Part shown: positions 1-7,016 of the stretch, one piece after another
Numbering within the stretch: position 1 is the first letter of the stretch
How the letters are laid out: every line of letters begins with the position of its first letter
Source: Pseudomonadota bacterium
Lineage (GTDB): Bacteria; Pseudomonadota; Alphaproteobacteria; Rhizobiales; Beijerinckiaceae
NCBI GenBank assembly: GCA_023386115.1
Contig: JAEWKL010000099.1
Location: 1-11,858, forward strand
Direction: 5' to 3'
Length of the DNA stretch: 11,858 nucleotides
Notes under the pieces: model-generated
What the model was told of the DNA's origin: nothing
What the model saw: only the letters and a program-made list of their open reading frames with translations
The model's database searches: none
Position numbers and translations under genes: made by a program

Positions 1-5
1 CCGCG

Positions 6-21
6 CCCCCCCCCCCCCCCC
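6..21. repeat. Homopolymeric C tract (16 C)
   Basis: Sixteen consecutive C residues, followed by further pyrimidine-rich sequence to about position 46. On the minus strand this gives several runs of three or more G separated by short loops, a G-quadruplex-prone pattern. It lies about 50 bp upstream of the ABC exporter start. It may be a slippage-prone promoter element or a sequencing/assembly error hot spot; the exact C count should not be trusted. Confidence 0.85.
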
Positions 22-74
22 TCCCCTCCCTGATTCCACCTCCCTCATGAGCCCGGATTCCCCATGAGTTCACG

Positions 75-1835
75 ATGCGCGCCCTGATCGACATCCTCCG
101 CGCCATGACCCCGCGCGAGCGCCGCCGCGCCGGGCTGATCGGGGTCGGGCTCGCCCTCGCGGCCCTGCTCGAGGTCGTCGGCGTCGCCTCGGTGGTGCCG
201 TTCCTGACGCTGGTCGGCGATCCGGGCGCCGCGGCGCGGGTCCCGGCGCTGGCGGCGATCCGCGACGGGCTCGGGCTCTCCGACGACCGCACCTTCCTGA
301 TCGTGGTGGGTCTCGCGGCCCTGCTCGCCATCCTGACCACCTCCTGCGTCAATGCCGGCCTCACCTACGCTCAGCTGCGCTTCAGCCACAGCGTCGGCTA
401 CGGCTTCGCCCGCCGGCTCTTGTTTCGCACCATCGACCGCGAGCGGCTGTTCTTCACCACCGCCAACAGCGCCGCGCTCGCCAAGACGATCCTGAGCGAG
501 ACCGACCGCCTCGTCGTCGGCGTGCTGACACCCGCCACCGTCATCGCCTCGCGGGCAACCTCGGCGCTGGCCGTGATCGTCTTCCTGCTCGTCGTCTCGC
601 CGCGTCTGGCGCTGATCCTCGGCGCCGGCTTCGGCGGGCTCTATGTCGGCATCTTCCTGGTGGTGCGGGCGCGTCTCGCGCGCATCGGCGCCCGCGCCGT
701 GGCCGGCAACGAGGCCCGGTTCCGGGTGGTGCACGAGACCCTCGGCGGCCTCACCGAGCTGAAGCTCTACGGCCGCGCGGAAGCCTTCGCGCGCCGGTTC
801 GAGGCGCCGGCCCGCGCCTATGCGCAAGCCAGCGCCGAGAGCCTGCTCACCGGGCAGTTGCCGCGCTTCGTCATCGAGGCCCTGGCCTTCGGCGGCGTCA
901 TCGTGGTGGTGCTGTTCGCGCTCTCGCAGGGGCTCGACACCGCCGGCATCCTGCCGCTCCTCGGCCTGTTCGCCTTCGCGGGCTACCGGATGCTGCCGGC
1001 CTTCCAGAACGTGTTCAACGCGCTCGCGCTTCTGCGCTTCACCCTGCCGGCGGTGCGGCTCGTGGTCGAGGGGCTCGACGGCGAGCGCGCATCAAGCCCC
1101 CGCAGCCCCGAGCGCCTCCCGTTCCGGAAGGCCATCCGCCTGGAGCATGTCGGGTTCGACTACGAGCCCGGCCGTCCGGCGCTCTCGGACATCGACCTCA
1201 CGATTCCGGCGCATGCCACGATCGGCCTCGTCGGCCGCACCGGCTCGGGCAAGTCGACCCTGGTCGGCCTGATCCTCGGCTTCCTCACCCCCACCGCCGG
1301 CCGCATCGCGGTCGACGGCGTGACGCTGGATGCCGCCACCCTGCCGGCCTGGCAGAACCGCATCGGCTACGTGCCGCAGGACATCTTTCTGATCGACGGC
1401 ACGGTCGCCGAGAACATCGCCTTCGGGCTCGACGCGATCGACGTAGGCGCGGTGGAGCAGGCGGCCCGGCTTGCCGGCGCGCACGACTTCGTCACCGCCC
1501 TGCCGGATGCTTACGCCACCCGCGTCGGCGAGCGCGGCGCCCGGCTCTCCGGCGGCCAGCGCCAGCGCATCGGCATCGCCCGGGCGCTGTACCACGACCC
1601 CGACGTGATCGTGTTCGACGAGGCGACCTCCGCCCTCGACGGCGAGACCGAGGGCGTGGTGATGCGGGCGGTGCAGGGCCTCGCCGGCACACGCACCCTG
1701 ATCATGATCGCCCACCGCCTCACCAGCCTCGCCGGGGCCGAGACGGTGCACGTGCTGGAGGGCGGCAGGATCGTGGCCTCGGGTCCGCCCGAGCAGGTGC
1801 TGCCGCAGGTGGCGCGGATGGGGGATCAGGGGTGA
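75..1835 (+). CDS. PglK-like type IV ABC exporter (fused permease-ATPase)
   Basis: Half-size ABC exporter, 586 aa, with membrane domain and ATPase fused in one chain; it would work as a homodimer in the inner membrane. The N-terminal part (about residues 20-330) has hydrophobic segments near 20-45, 74-98, 160-197, 265-285 and 290-310. The ATPase has Walker A GRTGSGKST (387-395), Q-loop Q435, signature LSGGQ (491-495), Walker B VIVFDE (511-516) and switch H547. The permease, including the ETLGGLTELKLYGR stretch (221-234), resembles the PglK/MsbA-like flippases that move lipid-linked oligosaccharides, so glycan or polysaccharide export is the best guess; the substrate is unproven. The start ATG at 75 follows a six-codon ORF (47-67) in another frame. 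No glycosyltransferase is visible in the window; any partner genes would lie to the left. The 3' end is convergent with the next gene, 22 bp away. Confidence 0.9.
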   Translation: MRALIDILRAMTPRERRRAGLIGVGLALAALLEVVGVASVVPFLTLVGDPGAAARVPALAAIRDGLGLSDDRTFLIVVGLAALLAILTTSCVNAGLTYAQLRFSHSVGYGFARRLLFRTIDRERLFFTTANSAALAKTILSETDRLVVGVLTPATVIASRATSALAVIVFLLVVSPRLALILGAGFGGLYVGIFLVVRARLARIGARAVAGNEARFRVVHETLGGLTELKLYGRAEAFARRFEAPARAYAQASAESLLTGQLPRFVIEALAFGGVIVVVLFALSQGLDTAGILPLLGLFAFAGYRMLPAFQNVFNALALLRFTLPAVRLVVEGLDGERASSPRSPERLPFRKAIRLEHVGFDYEPGRPALSDIDLTIPAHATIGLVGRTGSGKSTLVGLILGFLTPTAGRIAVDGVTLDAATLPAWQNRIGYVPQDIFLIDGTVAENIAFGLDAIDVGAVEQAARLAGAHDFVTALPDAYATRVGERGARLSGGQRQRIGIARALYHDPDVIVFDEATSALDGETEGVVMRAVQGLAGTRTLIMIAHRLTSLAGAETVHVLEGGRIVASGPPEQVLPQVARMGDQG

Positions 1836-1857
1836 TCGTGCGAAGAGGCTCGACGGA

Positions 1858-2823
1858 TCACGATTCCAGCTCGCCGTAATCGTGCGTGTAGGCGCCCTCC
1901 TCGAACCGGTCGAAGCTCTGGCTCCAGCTGTGGCCGGGCCAGAGGTAATCGACCCGGCCCGAAGCCGGCCGGTACACGGCCGTGTAGGCCGTGGTGAAGC
2001 TGAGCTTGCGCGAGTAGAGCGGCGGCGCGAAGAAGCGCGCCGCCAGCGTCGCGAGGCTCGTGGCGGGATCGGCCAGGGCCTCGTCCAGCACCCGCTGGCG
2101 GAGGGCGGAGCGGGAAGCGGGCAGGATCCGCTCCTGGTGGTTGGTGCAGGTTCGCTGCCGCGTCAGCGCCGGCTCGCGCCGGGGCCCGAGGAAGATTGTG
2201 GCGTGGTCGCCCGTCCGGTCGAGCACGGTGACGTTGTGGAGCTGCACGGCCGGGAGGCGGCAGAGCGCGGCCATCGCCTCGCGGACCGAGCCGCAGGTCT
2301 CCAGCACGTAGCGCAGCATCTGGATGATGGCGAAGCCCTCGCCCCGGCGGGCGATGCCGCCGAGGGTGCAGCTCGCCACCAGCCCGTCCTCGTTCATCCC
2401 GTCGAGGCAGCCGCCCCAGGGCCGCTGCACCATCCCGATCACCCGCCGCCCTCCCCACGCGGTCAGCTCGATGCGGCCGGTGATCGAGGACAGGGGATAA
2501 TCGTAGTTGCGAATGAGGGCCGGGCCCTCCTCGCCGAGCCACACCGCCTGGCTGCATCCCTGCCGATGCGCGGCCGGCCGGTAATGGCTGAGGATGCGGT
2601 GGGCGAGGTCGTCGTCGCCGACCATCCCGCACAGCTCGTCGTAATGCGGAACGAGTTCGGGCATGTGGTGTGTGAGGGCGGCCCGGCACTCGGCGGATGA
2701 CGGCTGGTCGGACGCCCCATCCCCGAGATACCACCGCGCGGCCTCGTCCCGTCCGTCCCGGAAACGCGCGAGCCATGAGGCGCCGGGCCGGTCCTCACGG
2801 TGGGCGGTGAAGGTCTTTTCCAT
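1858..2823 (-). CDS. C45-family peptidase / acyltransferase-like Ntn-hydrolase
   Basis: 321-aa protein of the C45 (acyl-coenzyme A:6-aminopenicillanate acyltransferase-like) branch of N-terminal-nucleophile amide hydrolases. Family members self-cleave before a cysteine, which becomes the nucleophile of the beta chain. Here the expected nucleophile is Cys90 in GCSQ, after an alpha-like segment of about 89 residues. Supporting motifs are RNYDY (105-109), GMNEDGL (142-148) and TNH (227-229), in the usual order and spacing. No signal peptide is seen, so it is probably cytoplasmic. The natural substrate cannot be told from sequence; penicillin acylation should not be assumed. The ATG at 2823 has no strong Shine-Dalgarno sequence. 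It is transcribed in the same direction as the LysR gene upstream but is separated from it by a palindromic repeat, so co-transcription is uncertain. Confidence 0.82.
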   Translation of the reverse strand: MEKTFTAHREDRPGASWLARFRDGRDEAARWYLGDGASDQPSSAECRAALTHHMPELVPHYDELCGMVGDDDLAHRILSHYRPAAHRQGCSQAVWLGEEGPALIRNYDYPLSSITGRIELTAWGGRRVIGMVQRPWGGCLDGMNEDGLVASCTLGGIARRGEGFAIIQMLRYVLETCGSVREAMAALCRLPAVQLHNVTVLDRTGDHATIFLGPRREPALTRQRTCTNHQERILPASRSALRQRVLDEALADPATSLATLAARFFAPPLYSRKLSFTTAYTAVYRPASGRVDYLWPGHSWSQSFDRFEEGAYTHDYGELES

Positions 2824-2867
2824 GCGGAGTCATGTAGGTGCGCTGCCCCCGCCCTGGCCACCGGGTC

Positions 2868-2974
2868 CCTGGAGCACCATCCGATCGCGTGGCGATCGGA
2901 TGGTGCTCCAGGTCTTTGATTTTGTCGCATTTTCTTCGACGAACCGGGGTCCGCTTCGTCGGACAATGCTCTAG
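2868..2974 (-). repeat. Palindromic intergenic repeat element (two hairpins)
   Basis: The first part is a perfect inverted repeat with 21-bp arms (2868-2888 and 2892-2912) and a 3-nt loop. The second (about 2928-2970) is an imperfect dyad with GCATT/AATGC ends and TTCGACGAA opposite TTCGTCGGA. Read on the minus strand the element begins CTAGAGCATTGTCCGACGAA, so its first bases supply the TAG stop of the LysR gene. This layout resembles the short palindromic repeats scattered between genes in Methylobacterium and rhizobia; that match is from memory. It may end or process the LysR transcript. There is no T tract. Confidence 0.7.
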
Positions 2975-3873
2975 CCCTGCGGCAACGGGCCCTCACCGGC
3001 CCCCTCCCCTTCGATCCAGGCCAGGAAGGCGGCGACCGGCTCGGCCGAGTCCCGGCCCTCCCGCACATAGGTGCAGTAGCTCCGGGCCGGAAGGCGGGGT
3101 CCCGCGAACGGCGTGACGAGGCGGCCCTGCGCCAGGTCGTCGGCGATCAACGCCGTCGGGCCCATGGCGAGGCCGATGCCGTCGAGGGCAGCCTGGAGCG
3201 TGAGGTAGAAGTGGTCGAGGGTCAGCGCCGCCTCCGGCTCCAACCCGGGGACGCCGGACGCGGCCAGCCAATCGTCCCAGAGCCGCGGCAGGCTCGCGCT
3301 ATGCAGCAGCGTATGGTGGCGCAAATCCGCGGGCTTGCGCAACGGCGTCCGGTCGAGCAGGCCGGGACTGCAGACCGGCAGCCGCTGCTCGGAGAGAAAG
3401 ACCCGCGCCGTGATGCCGTAGAAGGCATCGGGCCCGCCGCGGATGACCACGTCGCCCGGGTCGGCCAGGGCCTCCAGGGGCTGGTTCGAGGTCTCGAGCC
3501 GGACACGGATAGCGGGATGCTGCGCCCGGAAGCGCGCGAGCCGCGGCACCAGCCAGCGCAGGGCGAAGGTCGACGGCGCATTGACCCGCAGCACCACACC
3601 CGCCTCGTGGCCGTATTGCGCCGTCGCGGAGGCGATCCGGTCGAGGGCCGGGCCGATCTCCGCCAGATAGGCGCGGGCCGCCGGCGTGAGCAGGACGCGC
3701 CGGTTGTGCCGCTCGAACAGGCTCGCCCGCAGCCAATCCTCCAGCGCGCGCACCTGCTGGCTGACCGCGCCGTGCGTGACCCCGAGCTCATCGGCCGCGG
3801 CCTTGAAGCTGCCGAGGCGGGCGGCGGCCTCGAAGGCGCGAAGAGCGTTCAGGGGAGGCAGAGCGCGCCGCAT
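2971..3873 (-). CDS. LysR-family transcriptional regulator, GcvA type
   Basis: LysR-type DNA-binding regulator of the GcvA subgroup, 300 aa from the chosen start, the usual family length. The N-terminal winged helix-turn-helix spans about residues 8-65, with AADELGVTHGAVSQQVRAL (26-44) as the recognition region. The effector domain follows, with the TFALRWLVPRLARF stretch (102-115) and DGIGLAMGP (231-239) typical of GcvA-like proteins. The ATG at 3873 is preferred over one at 3933, which adds 20 charged residues before the conserved ALPPLNALRAFEAAARLGSF beginning. An AGGA lies 12 nt upstream of the start. It is divergent from the EamA permease across 155 bp, so it probably regulates that permease and itself; the ligand is unknown. 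The stop codon lies inside the adjoining palindromic repeat. Confidence 0.88.
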   Translation of the reverse strand: MRRALPPLNALRAFEAAARLGSFKAAADELGVTHGAVSQQVRALEDWLRASLFERHNRRVLLTPAARAYLAEIGPALDRIASATAQYGHEAGVVLRVNAPSTFALRWLVPRLARFRAQHPAIRVRLETSNQPLEALADPGDVVIRGGPDAFYGITARVFLSEQRLPVCSPGLLDRTPLRKPADLRHHTLLHSASLPRLWDDWLAASGVPGLEPEAALTLDHFYLTLQAALDGIGLAMGPTALIADDLAQGRLVTPFAGPRLPARSYCTYVREGRDSAEPVAAFLAWIEGEGAGEGPLPQG

Positions 3874-3905
3874 TCGCGTGAGTTTTCCTGTCCGATCGCG
3901 CCTGA

Positions 3906-3918
3906 ACAAATGGTTTGT
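3906..3918. promoter_or_regulatory. Possible LysR operator dyad
   Basis: ACAAA-TGG-TTTGT, a short interrupted dyad in a local AT-rich dip of the divergent LysR/EamA intergenic region. LysR regulators bind interrupted dyads between divergent genes, so this is a reasonable operator candidate. The arms are only five bases, so support is weak. Confidence 0.3.
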
Positions 3919-4028
3919 CGGGCCTGCCCGCAAGAGCCACCCTCACGCGTACCGACCTTCAAGAGCGTGAAACCTGTGTTCGCTTCCGTCCCTCTCCCGA
4001 TCCGCTGGCGCGGCGCCGAGGCCGCCGC

Positions 4029-4856
4029 GTGACGCCCCTCATCTTCGCCTCCGTGACCGGCGCCGCGATCCTGCATGCCGGCTGGAACGCCGTCCTGCGC
4101 GGCGGCAGCGACCGGCTGTGGTCGATGACCTTGATGATGATCGCGGTCAGCACCGTCACCGGACTCGCGGCCTGTGTCCTGCCCTGGCCGAACGCGGCGA
4201 GCTGGCCCTACGTGATCGCCTCCGCGCTCATCCATACCGGCTACAACCTGTCTCTGGTGCGGACCTACCGCATCGGCGACCTCGGACAGACCTACCCGAT
4301 CTCCCGCGGCTCCTCTCCGGTCCTGGTCGCCTTGGGCGCGATGCTCTTCGCGCACGAGGCCATCACCCTCGTCTCGGCGCTCGGCATCGCGCTCGTCTCC
4401 GGCGGGATCGTCTCGCTGGCTTTGCAGGGCCGGACGGTCCGGGCCGAGGTGCTGCCCGCGGCGCTCACCACGGGGGTGCTGATCGGCGCCTACACGGTCG
4501 TGGATGGGATCGGGGTCCGGCTCTCGGGCGACAGCGTGGCCTATGCCAATTCGATGTTCCTGCTGTGGAGCCTGACGATGCCGCCGATCTTTCTGGCGAT
4601 GCGCGGCAGGCCTCCAGCCTATACCCGGCGCGAAACCGCCCTCGCGCTCGCCGGCGGCGTGGTCTCGATCCTCGCCTACGGTATCGTCATCGCGGCGATG
4701 CAGTTCGGTGCGATGGGGGTGGTCTCGGCCCTGCGCGAGACCAGCGTGGTCTACGCCGCCGTGATCGGCCGGATTTTCCTGAAGGAGCGGCTGACGACGC
4801 AGCGGGTCGCCTCCTGCCTGGCGATCGCGGCGGGCGCGGCCTGCCTGGCGACCTGA
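4029..4856 (+). CDS. EamA/DMT-family permease
   Basis: Drug/metabolite transporter superfamily membrane protein of 275 aa from a GTG start, about ten predicted hydrophobic segments in two EamA halves. Diagnostic parts are the RIGDLGQTYPISRGSSPVLV stretch (81-100) in the first half and LRETSVVYAAVIGRIFLKER (235-254) in the second. These proteins usually export amino acids, metabolites or toxic compounds; the cargo here is unknown. GTG at 4029 is preferred because GAGG (4018-4021) sits seven bases upstream and the protein begins directly in the first hydrophobic helix. An in-frame ATG at 3915 would add 38 mostly charged residues and cover the divergent promoter. The divergent GcvA-type LysR gene is the likely regulator. 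The gene converges with the PPOX gene across 24 bp. Confidence 0.85.
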   Translation: MTPLIFASVTGAAILHAGWNAVLRGGSDRLWSMTLMMIAVSTVTGLAACVLPWPNAASWPYVIASALIHTGYNLSLVRTYRIGDLGQTYPISRGSSPVLVALGAMLFAHEAITLVSALGIALVSGGIVSLALQGRTVRAEVLPAALTTGVLIGAYTVVDGIGVRLSGDSVAYANSMFLLWSLTMPPIFLAMRGRPPAYTRRETALALAGGVVSILAYGIVIAAMQFGAMGVVSALRETSVVYAAVIGRIFLKERLTTQRVASCLAIAAGAACLAT

Positions 4857-4872
4857 GCGGCCACTCGGCCGC
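4857..4872. terminator. GC hairpin between convergent genes
   Basis: GCGGCC-ACTC-GGCCGC, a six-pair all-GC stem with a 4-nt loop directly after the EamA stop and before the convergent PPOX stop. Its place suggests a shared bidirectional terminator, but there is no T tract on either strand. Confidence 0.35.
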
Positions 4873-4880
4873 CGGACCCG

Positions 4881-5501
4881 TCACCACATCGTCTGCTTCG
4901 CCCGCTCGGCCCAGGCGGCGTCGTAGGTCTCGCCGCCGACGCGACCCTCGCTCAACTCGGCCAGGATCTGGCCGGGGCTCGGCATGGCCGTTGGATCGAC
5001 TTGAGCCTCGGCCCGCCACAAGCCGGAGCGGATCAGCGCCCGGGCGCATTGGAAATAGACCTCGCCCACCCGGATCACCATCACGGTGCGCGGCGCCTTG
5101 CCGTCGACGGCGAAGGAGGCGCACAGCTCCGCATCGTCCTCGATCATCGCCCGCCCGTTGACCCGGAGCGCATTGCCGAGGCCGGGGATCAGGAACATCA
5201 GCCCGACCCGCGGGTCGCGGACGACGTTGCGCAGGCTGTCGATCCGGTTGTTGCCGCGCCGATCGGGCAGGAGCAGCGTGCGTGGATCGGCGACGCGCAC
5301 GAAGCCCGGGCGGTCGCCTCGCGGCGAGCAATCGAGCCCCTCCGGGCCGCTGGTTGCCAGGGCGGCGAAGGGCGCCGCCTCGATGAAGCGGCGGTAATGC
5401 GGCGTGACGTGGTCGGTGACCTTCACGGTCGAGGCCTCGCCGACGGTGCCGAAGGCGCCGTAGACCCGTTCCAGTTCCGCTTCAGTCTTCAGGATCGCCA
5501 T
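4881..5501 (-). CDS. PPOX-type FMN-dependent flavoprotein
   Basis: 206-aa protein of the pyridoxamine 5'-phosphate oxidase-like split-barrel fold, of the kind annotated as MSMEG_1061-type FMN-dependent flavoproteins. Conserved parts are SPRGDRPGFVRV (59-70), LLLPDRRGNNRIDSLRNVV (76-94), GLMFLIPGLGNALRVNGRA (100-118) and EVYFQCARALIRSGLW (147-162). These correspond to the flavin-binding barrel and dimer interface of the family. It should be a cytoplasmic homodimer, probably a reductase or oxidase acting on small substrates; a true role in vitamin B6 synthesis is not implied. The ATG at 5501 has a GGGG run about 8 nt upstream. It is divergent from repA across the 294-bp repA leader, so its promoter overlaps replicon control sequences. 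It looks like a cargo gene, not part of the replicon. Confidence 0.83.
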   Translation of the reverse strand: MAILKTEAELERVYGAFGTVGEASTVKVTDHVTPHYRRFIEAAPFAALATSGPEGLDCSPRGDRPGFVRVADPRTLLLPDRRGNNRIDSLRNVVRDPRVGLMFLIPGLGNALRVNGRAMIEDDAELCASFAVDGKAPRTVMVIRVGEVYFQCARALIRSGLWRAEAQVDPTAMPSPGQILAELSEGRVGGETYDAAWAERAKQTMW

Positions 5502-5578
5502 GGCCTCATCCCCGTCGCATCCCCTCCCCGGCTCTTACGCGGTCGGTCAGCGCGCGAATATCGAGAAGATTGCACTCT

Positions 5579-5599
5579 TGCGTGAGTGTCGCTCACGCA
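5579..5599. promoter_or_regulatory. Inverted repeat upstream of repA
   Basis: TGCGTGAG-N5-CTCACGCA, perfect 8-bp arms, located between the divergent PPOX and repA starts. It could be an operator for either gene or a short RNA hairpin. No binding protein can be named. Confidence 0.4.
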
Positions 5600-5618
5600 T
5601 GTGCGGCGCGGCAGCACT

Positions 5619-5636
5619 GGTTGCCATCTGGCAACC
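5619..5636. promoter_or_regulatory. parS-like palindrome 1
   Basis: The 16-bp palindrome GTTGCCATCTGGCAAC (5620-5635), extended by one G/C pair on each side. It has the form of the repABC centromere consensus GTTNNCNGCNGNNAAC, differing only in the central pair. It lies about 160 bp upstream of repA and is probably a RepB binding site for partition and/or repA autoregulation. Confidence 0.7.
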
Positions 5637-5672
5637 GCCGGCGGGATCGCGGTCCTGTTCCGATCCGTTCGC

Positions 5673-5692
5673 AGGTTGCCAGGTGGCAACCT
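5673..5692. promoter_or_regulatory. parS-like palindrome 2
   Basis: AGGTTGCCAGGTGGCAACCT, arms perfect except the central GG. It is the same GTTGCCA-NN-TGGCAAC unit as palindrome 1, starting 55 bp further on (5620 to 5675). Two close copies ahead of repA favour cooperative RepB loading or operator use. Confidence 0.72.
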
Positions 5693-5701
5693 CTCTCGCA
5701 A

Positions 5702-5719
5702 GGTTAACGGCCCTTAACC
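5702..5719. promoter_or_regulatory. TTAA palindrome, likely repA operator
   Basis: GGTTAACGGCCCTTAACC, an 18-bp palindrome with one mismatched pair, 76 bp before repA. It may be a promoter-proximal operator. The TTAA-N6-TTAA layout is one base short of the CtrA motif TTAA-N7-TTAA, so CtrA binding is only a possibility. Confidence 0.45.
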
Positions 5720-5795
5720 AAAAATCGTTTGCGTCGTTACGGCCACGCTGGCATTTTCTTACGGATTTCTTCCGCGATACGTCCAGGAACCGTAA

Positions 5796-7016
5796 ATGCC
5801 TGATCAGCCGCAGGAGCAGGCGAGAGCCGCAGCCTCCGACCGTCCGTCGATCACCCGAATCATCGCCGATGACGGCGGCGCTTTGTCGAACGAGCTGAAT
5901 GCGCTGCGGCGTACGCTCTTCCCGCCGGCCTCGCACAAGCTCCTGCGCTCGTTCTCCTCCGGCGAGGCGGCGAAGTTGATCGGGGTGGCGGACGGTTACC
6001 TGCGCCAGCTCTCGCTGGCCAGCAAGGGCCCGCAGCCGGAGATCGGCCCCGGCGGCCGGCGCTCCTACACGCTCGGCCAGATCAACGAGTTGCGCCGGCT
6101 CCTCGACGACGGCCCGAAGGCGAAGGGCTACGTGCCCCACCGCACCGGCGACGAGCATTGCCAGGTGCTCGCGGTGGTGAACTTCAAGGGCGGCTCGGGC
6201 AAGACCACCACGGCGGCCCACCTCGCCCAATACCTCGCCCTGCGAGGCTACCGGGTGCTCGCCGTCGACCTCGATCCGCAGGCCTCGCTGACGGCGCTCC
6301 ACGGCTACCAGCCGGAATTCGACGTCGGGCCCAACCAGACCCTCTACGCCGCGATCCGTCATGACGACGAGCAGCGCCCTCTCGCTGAGGTGGTGCGCAA
6401 GACCTACTTCCCGGGCCTCGACCTGGTGCCCGGCAATCTCGAGCTGATGGAGTTCGAGCACGACACCCCGCGGGTGCTGGCCGATCGGAACGCCGAGCCG
6501 TTCTTCGGCCGCATCGCGACGGCCCTGGGGAGCGTCGCCGACGATTACGACGTGATGATCCTCGATTGCCCGCCGCAGCTCGGCTTCCTGACCCTCGGCG
6601 CGCTCTGCGCCGCCACCGCGATGCTGGTGACGGTGCACCCGCAGATGCTCGACGTGATGTCGATGTGCCAGTTCCTGCTCATGGCGTCCGACCTGCTCGG
6701 CGTGGTGCAGGAGGCCGGCGCCGATCTCGATTACGACTTCCTGCGCTACGTCGTGACCCGCTACGAACCCTCAGACGCGCCGCAGACCCAGATGGTCGGC
6801 TTCATGCGCTCGCTGTTCCGCGAGCGGGTGCTGACCCATCTGATGCTGAAATCGACCGCGATCTCGGATGCCGGCCTGTCGAAGCAGACCCTCTACGAGA
6901 TCGGTCGCGAGAGCTTCACCCGTGCCACCTATGACCGGGCGATCGAGGCCCTCGACGGGGTCAACGGCGAGATCGAAGGCCTGATGCACCGCGCCTGGGG
7001 ACGCGTTCCGGCATGA
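5796..7016 (+). CDS. repA: Plasmid partition ATPase RepA (repABC type, ParA)
   Basis: 406-aa ParA-type ATPase, the length typical of RepA from repABC plasmids. It drives segregation together with RepB and normally represses its own operon. An N-terminal helix-turn-helix region is at about 54-78 (SSGEAAKLIGVADGYLRQL). The deviant Walker A is KGGSGKTT (131-138), the A' motif VDLDPQAS (157-164) and Walker B MILDCPP (254-260). The segments YFPGLDLVPGNLELMEFEHD (204-223), HPQMLDVMSMCQFLLMASDL (281-300) and KSTAISDAGLSKQTLYEIGR (352-371) are strongly RepA-like. The ATG at 5796 has AGGA (5785-5788) seven bases upstream. The gene overlaps repB by ATGA, implying translational coupling. Two parS-like palindromes and a TTAA palindrome precede it. 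Confidence 0.95.
   Translation: MPDQPQEQARAAASDRPSITRIIADDGGALSNELNALRRTLFPPASHKLLRSFSSGEAAKLIGVADGYLRQLSLASKGPQPEIGPGGRRSYTLGQINELRRLLDDGPKAKGYVPHRTGDEHCQVLAVVNFKGGSGKTTTAAHLAQYLALRGYRVLAVDLDPQASLTALHGYQPEFDVGPNQTLYAAIRHDDEQRPLAEVVRKTYFPGLDLVPGNLELMEFEHDTPRVLADRNAEPFFGRIATALGSVADDYDVMILDCPPQLGFLTLGALCAATAMLVTVHPQMLDVMSMCQFLLMASDLLGVVQEAGADLDYDFLRYVVTRYEPSDAPQTQMVGFMRSLFRERVLTHLMLKSTAISDAGLSKQTLYEIGRESFTRATYDRAIEALDGVNGEIEGLMHRAWGRVPA

Noticed and set aside
3915..4028. N-terminal extension of the EamA permease from an ATG at 3915
   Set aside because: It adds charged, non-conserved residues and covers the divergent promoter; GTG 4029 has a better ribosome site and begins at the first membrane helix.
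5350..5364. A GTTGCCAG half site in the PPOX gene
   Set aside because: Only one arm of the parS-like palindrome is present and the other side does not match.
5500..5898. A 132-codon plus-strand frame across the repA leader
   Set aside because: It spans both parS-like palindromes and overlaps repA in another frame, with no coding character.
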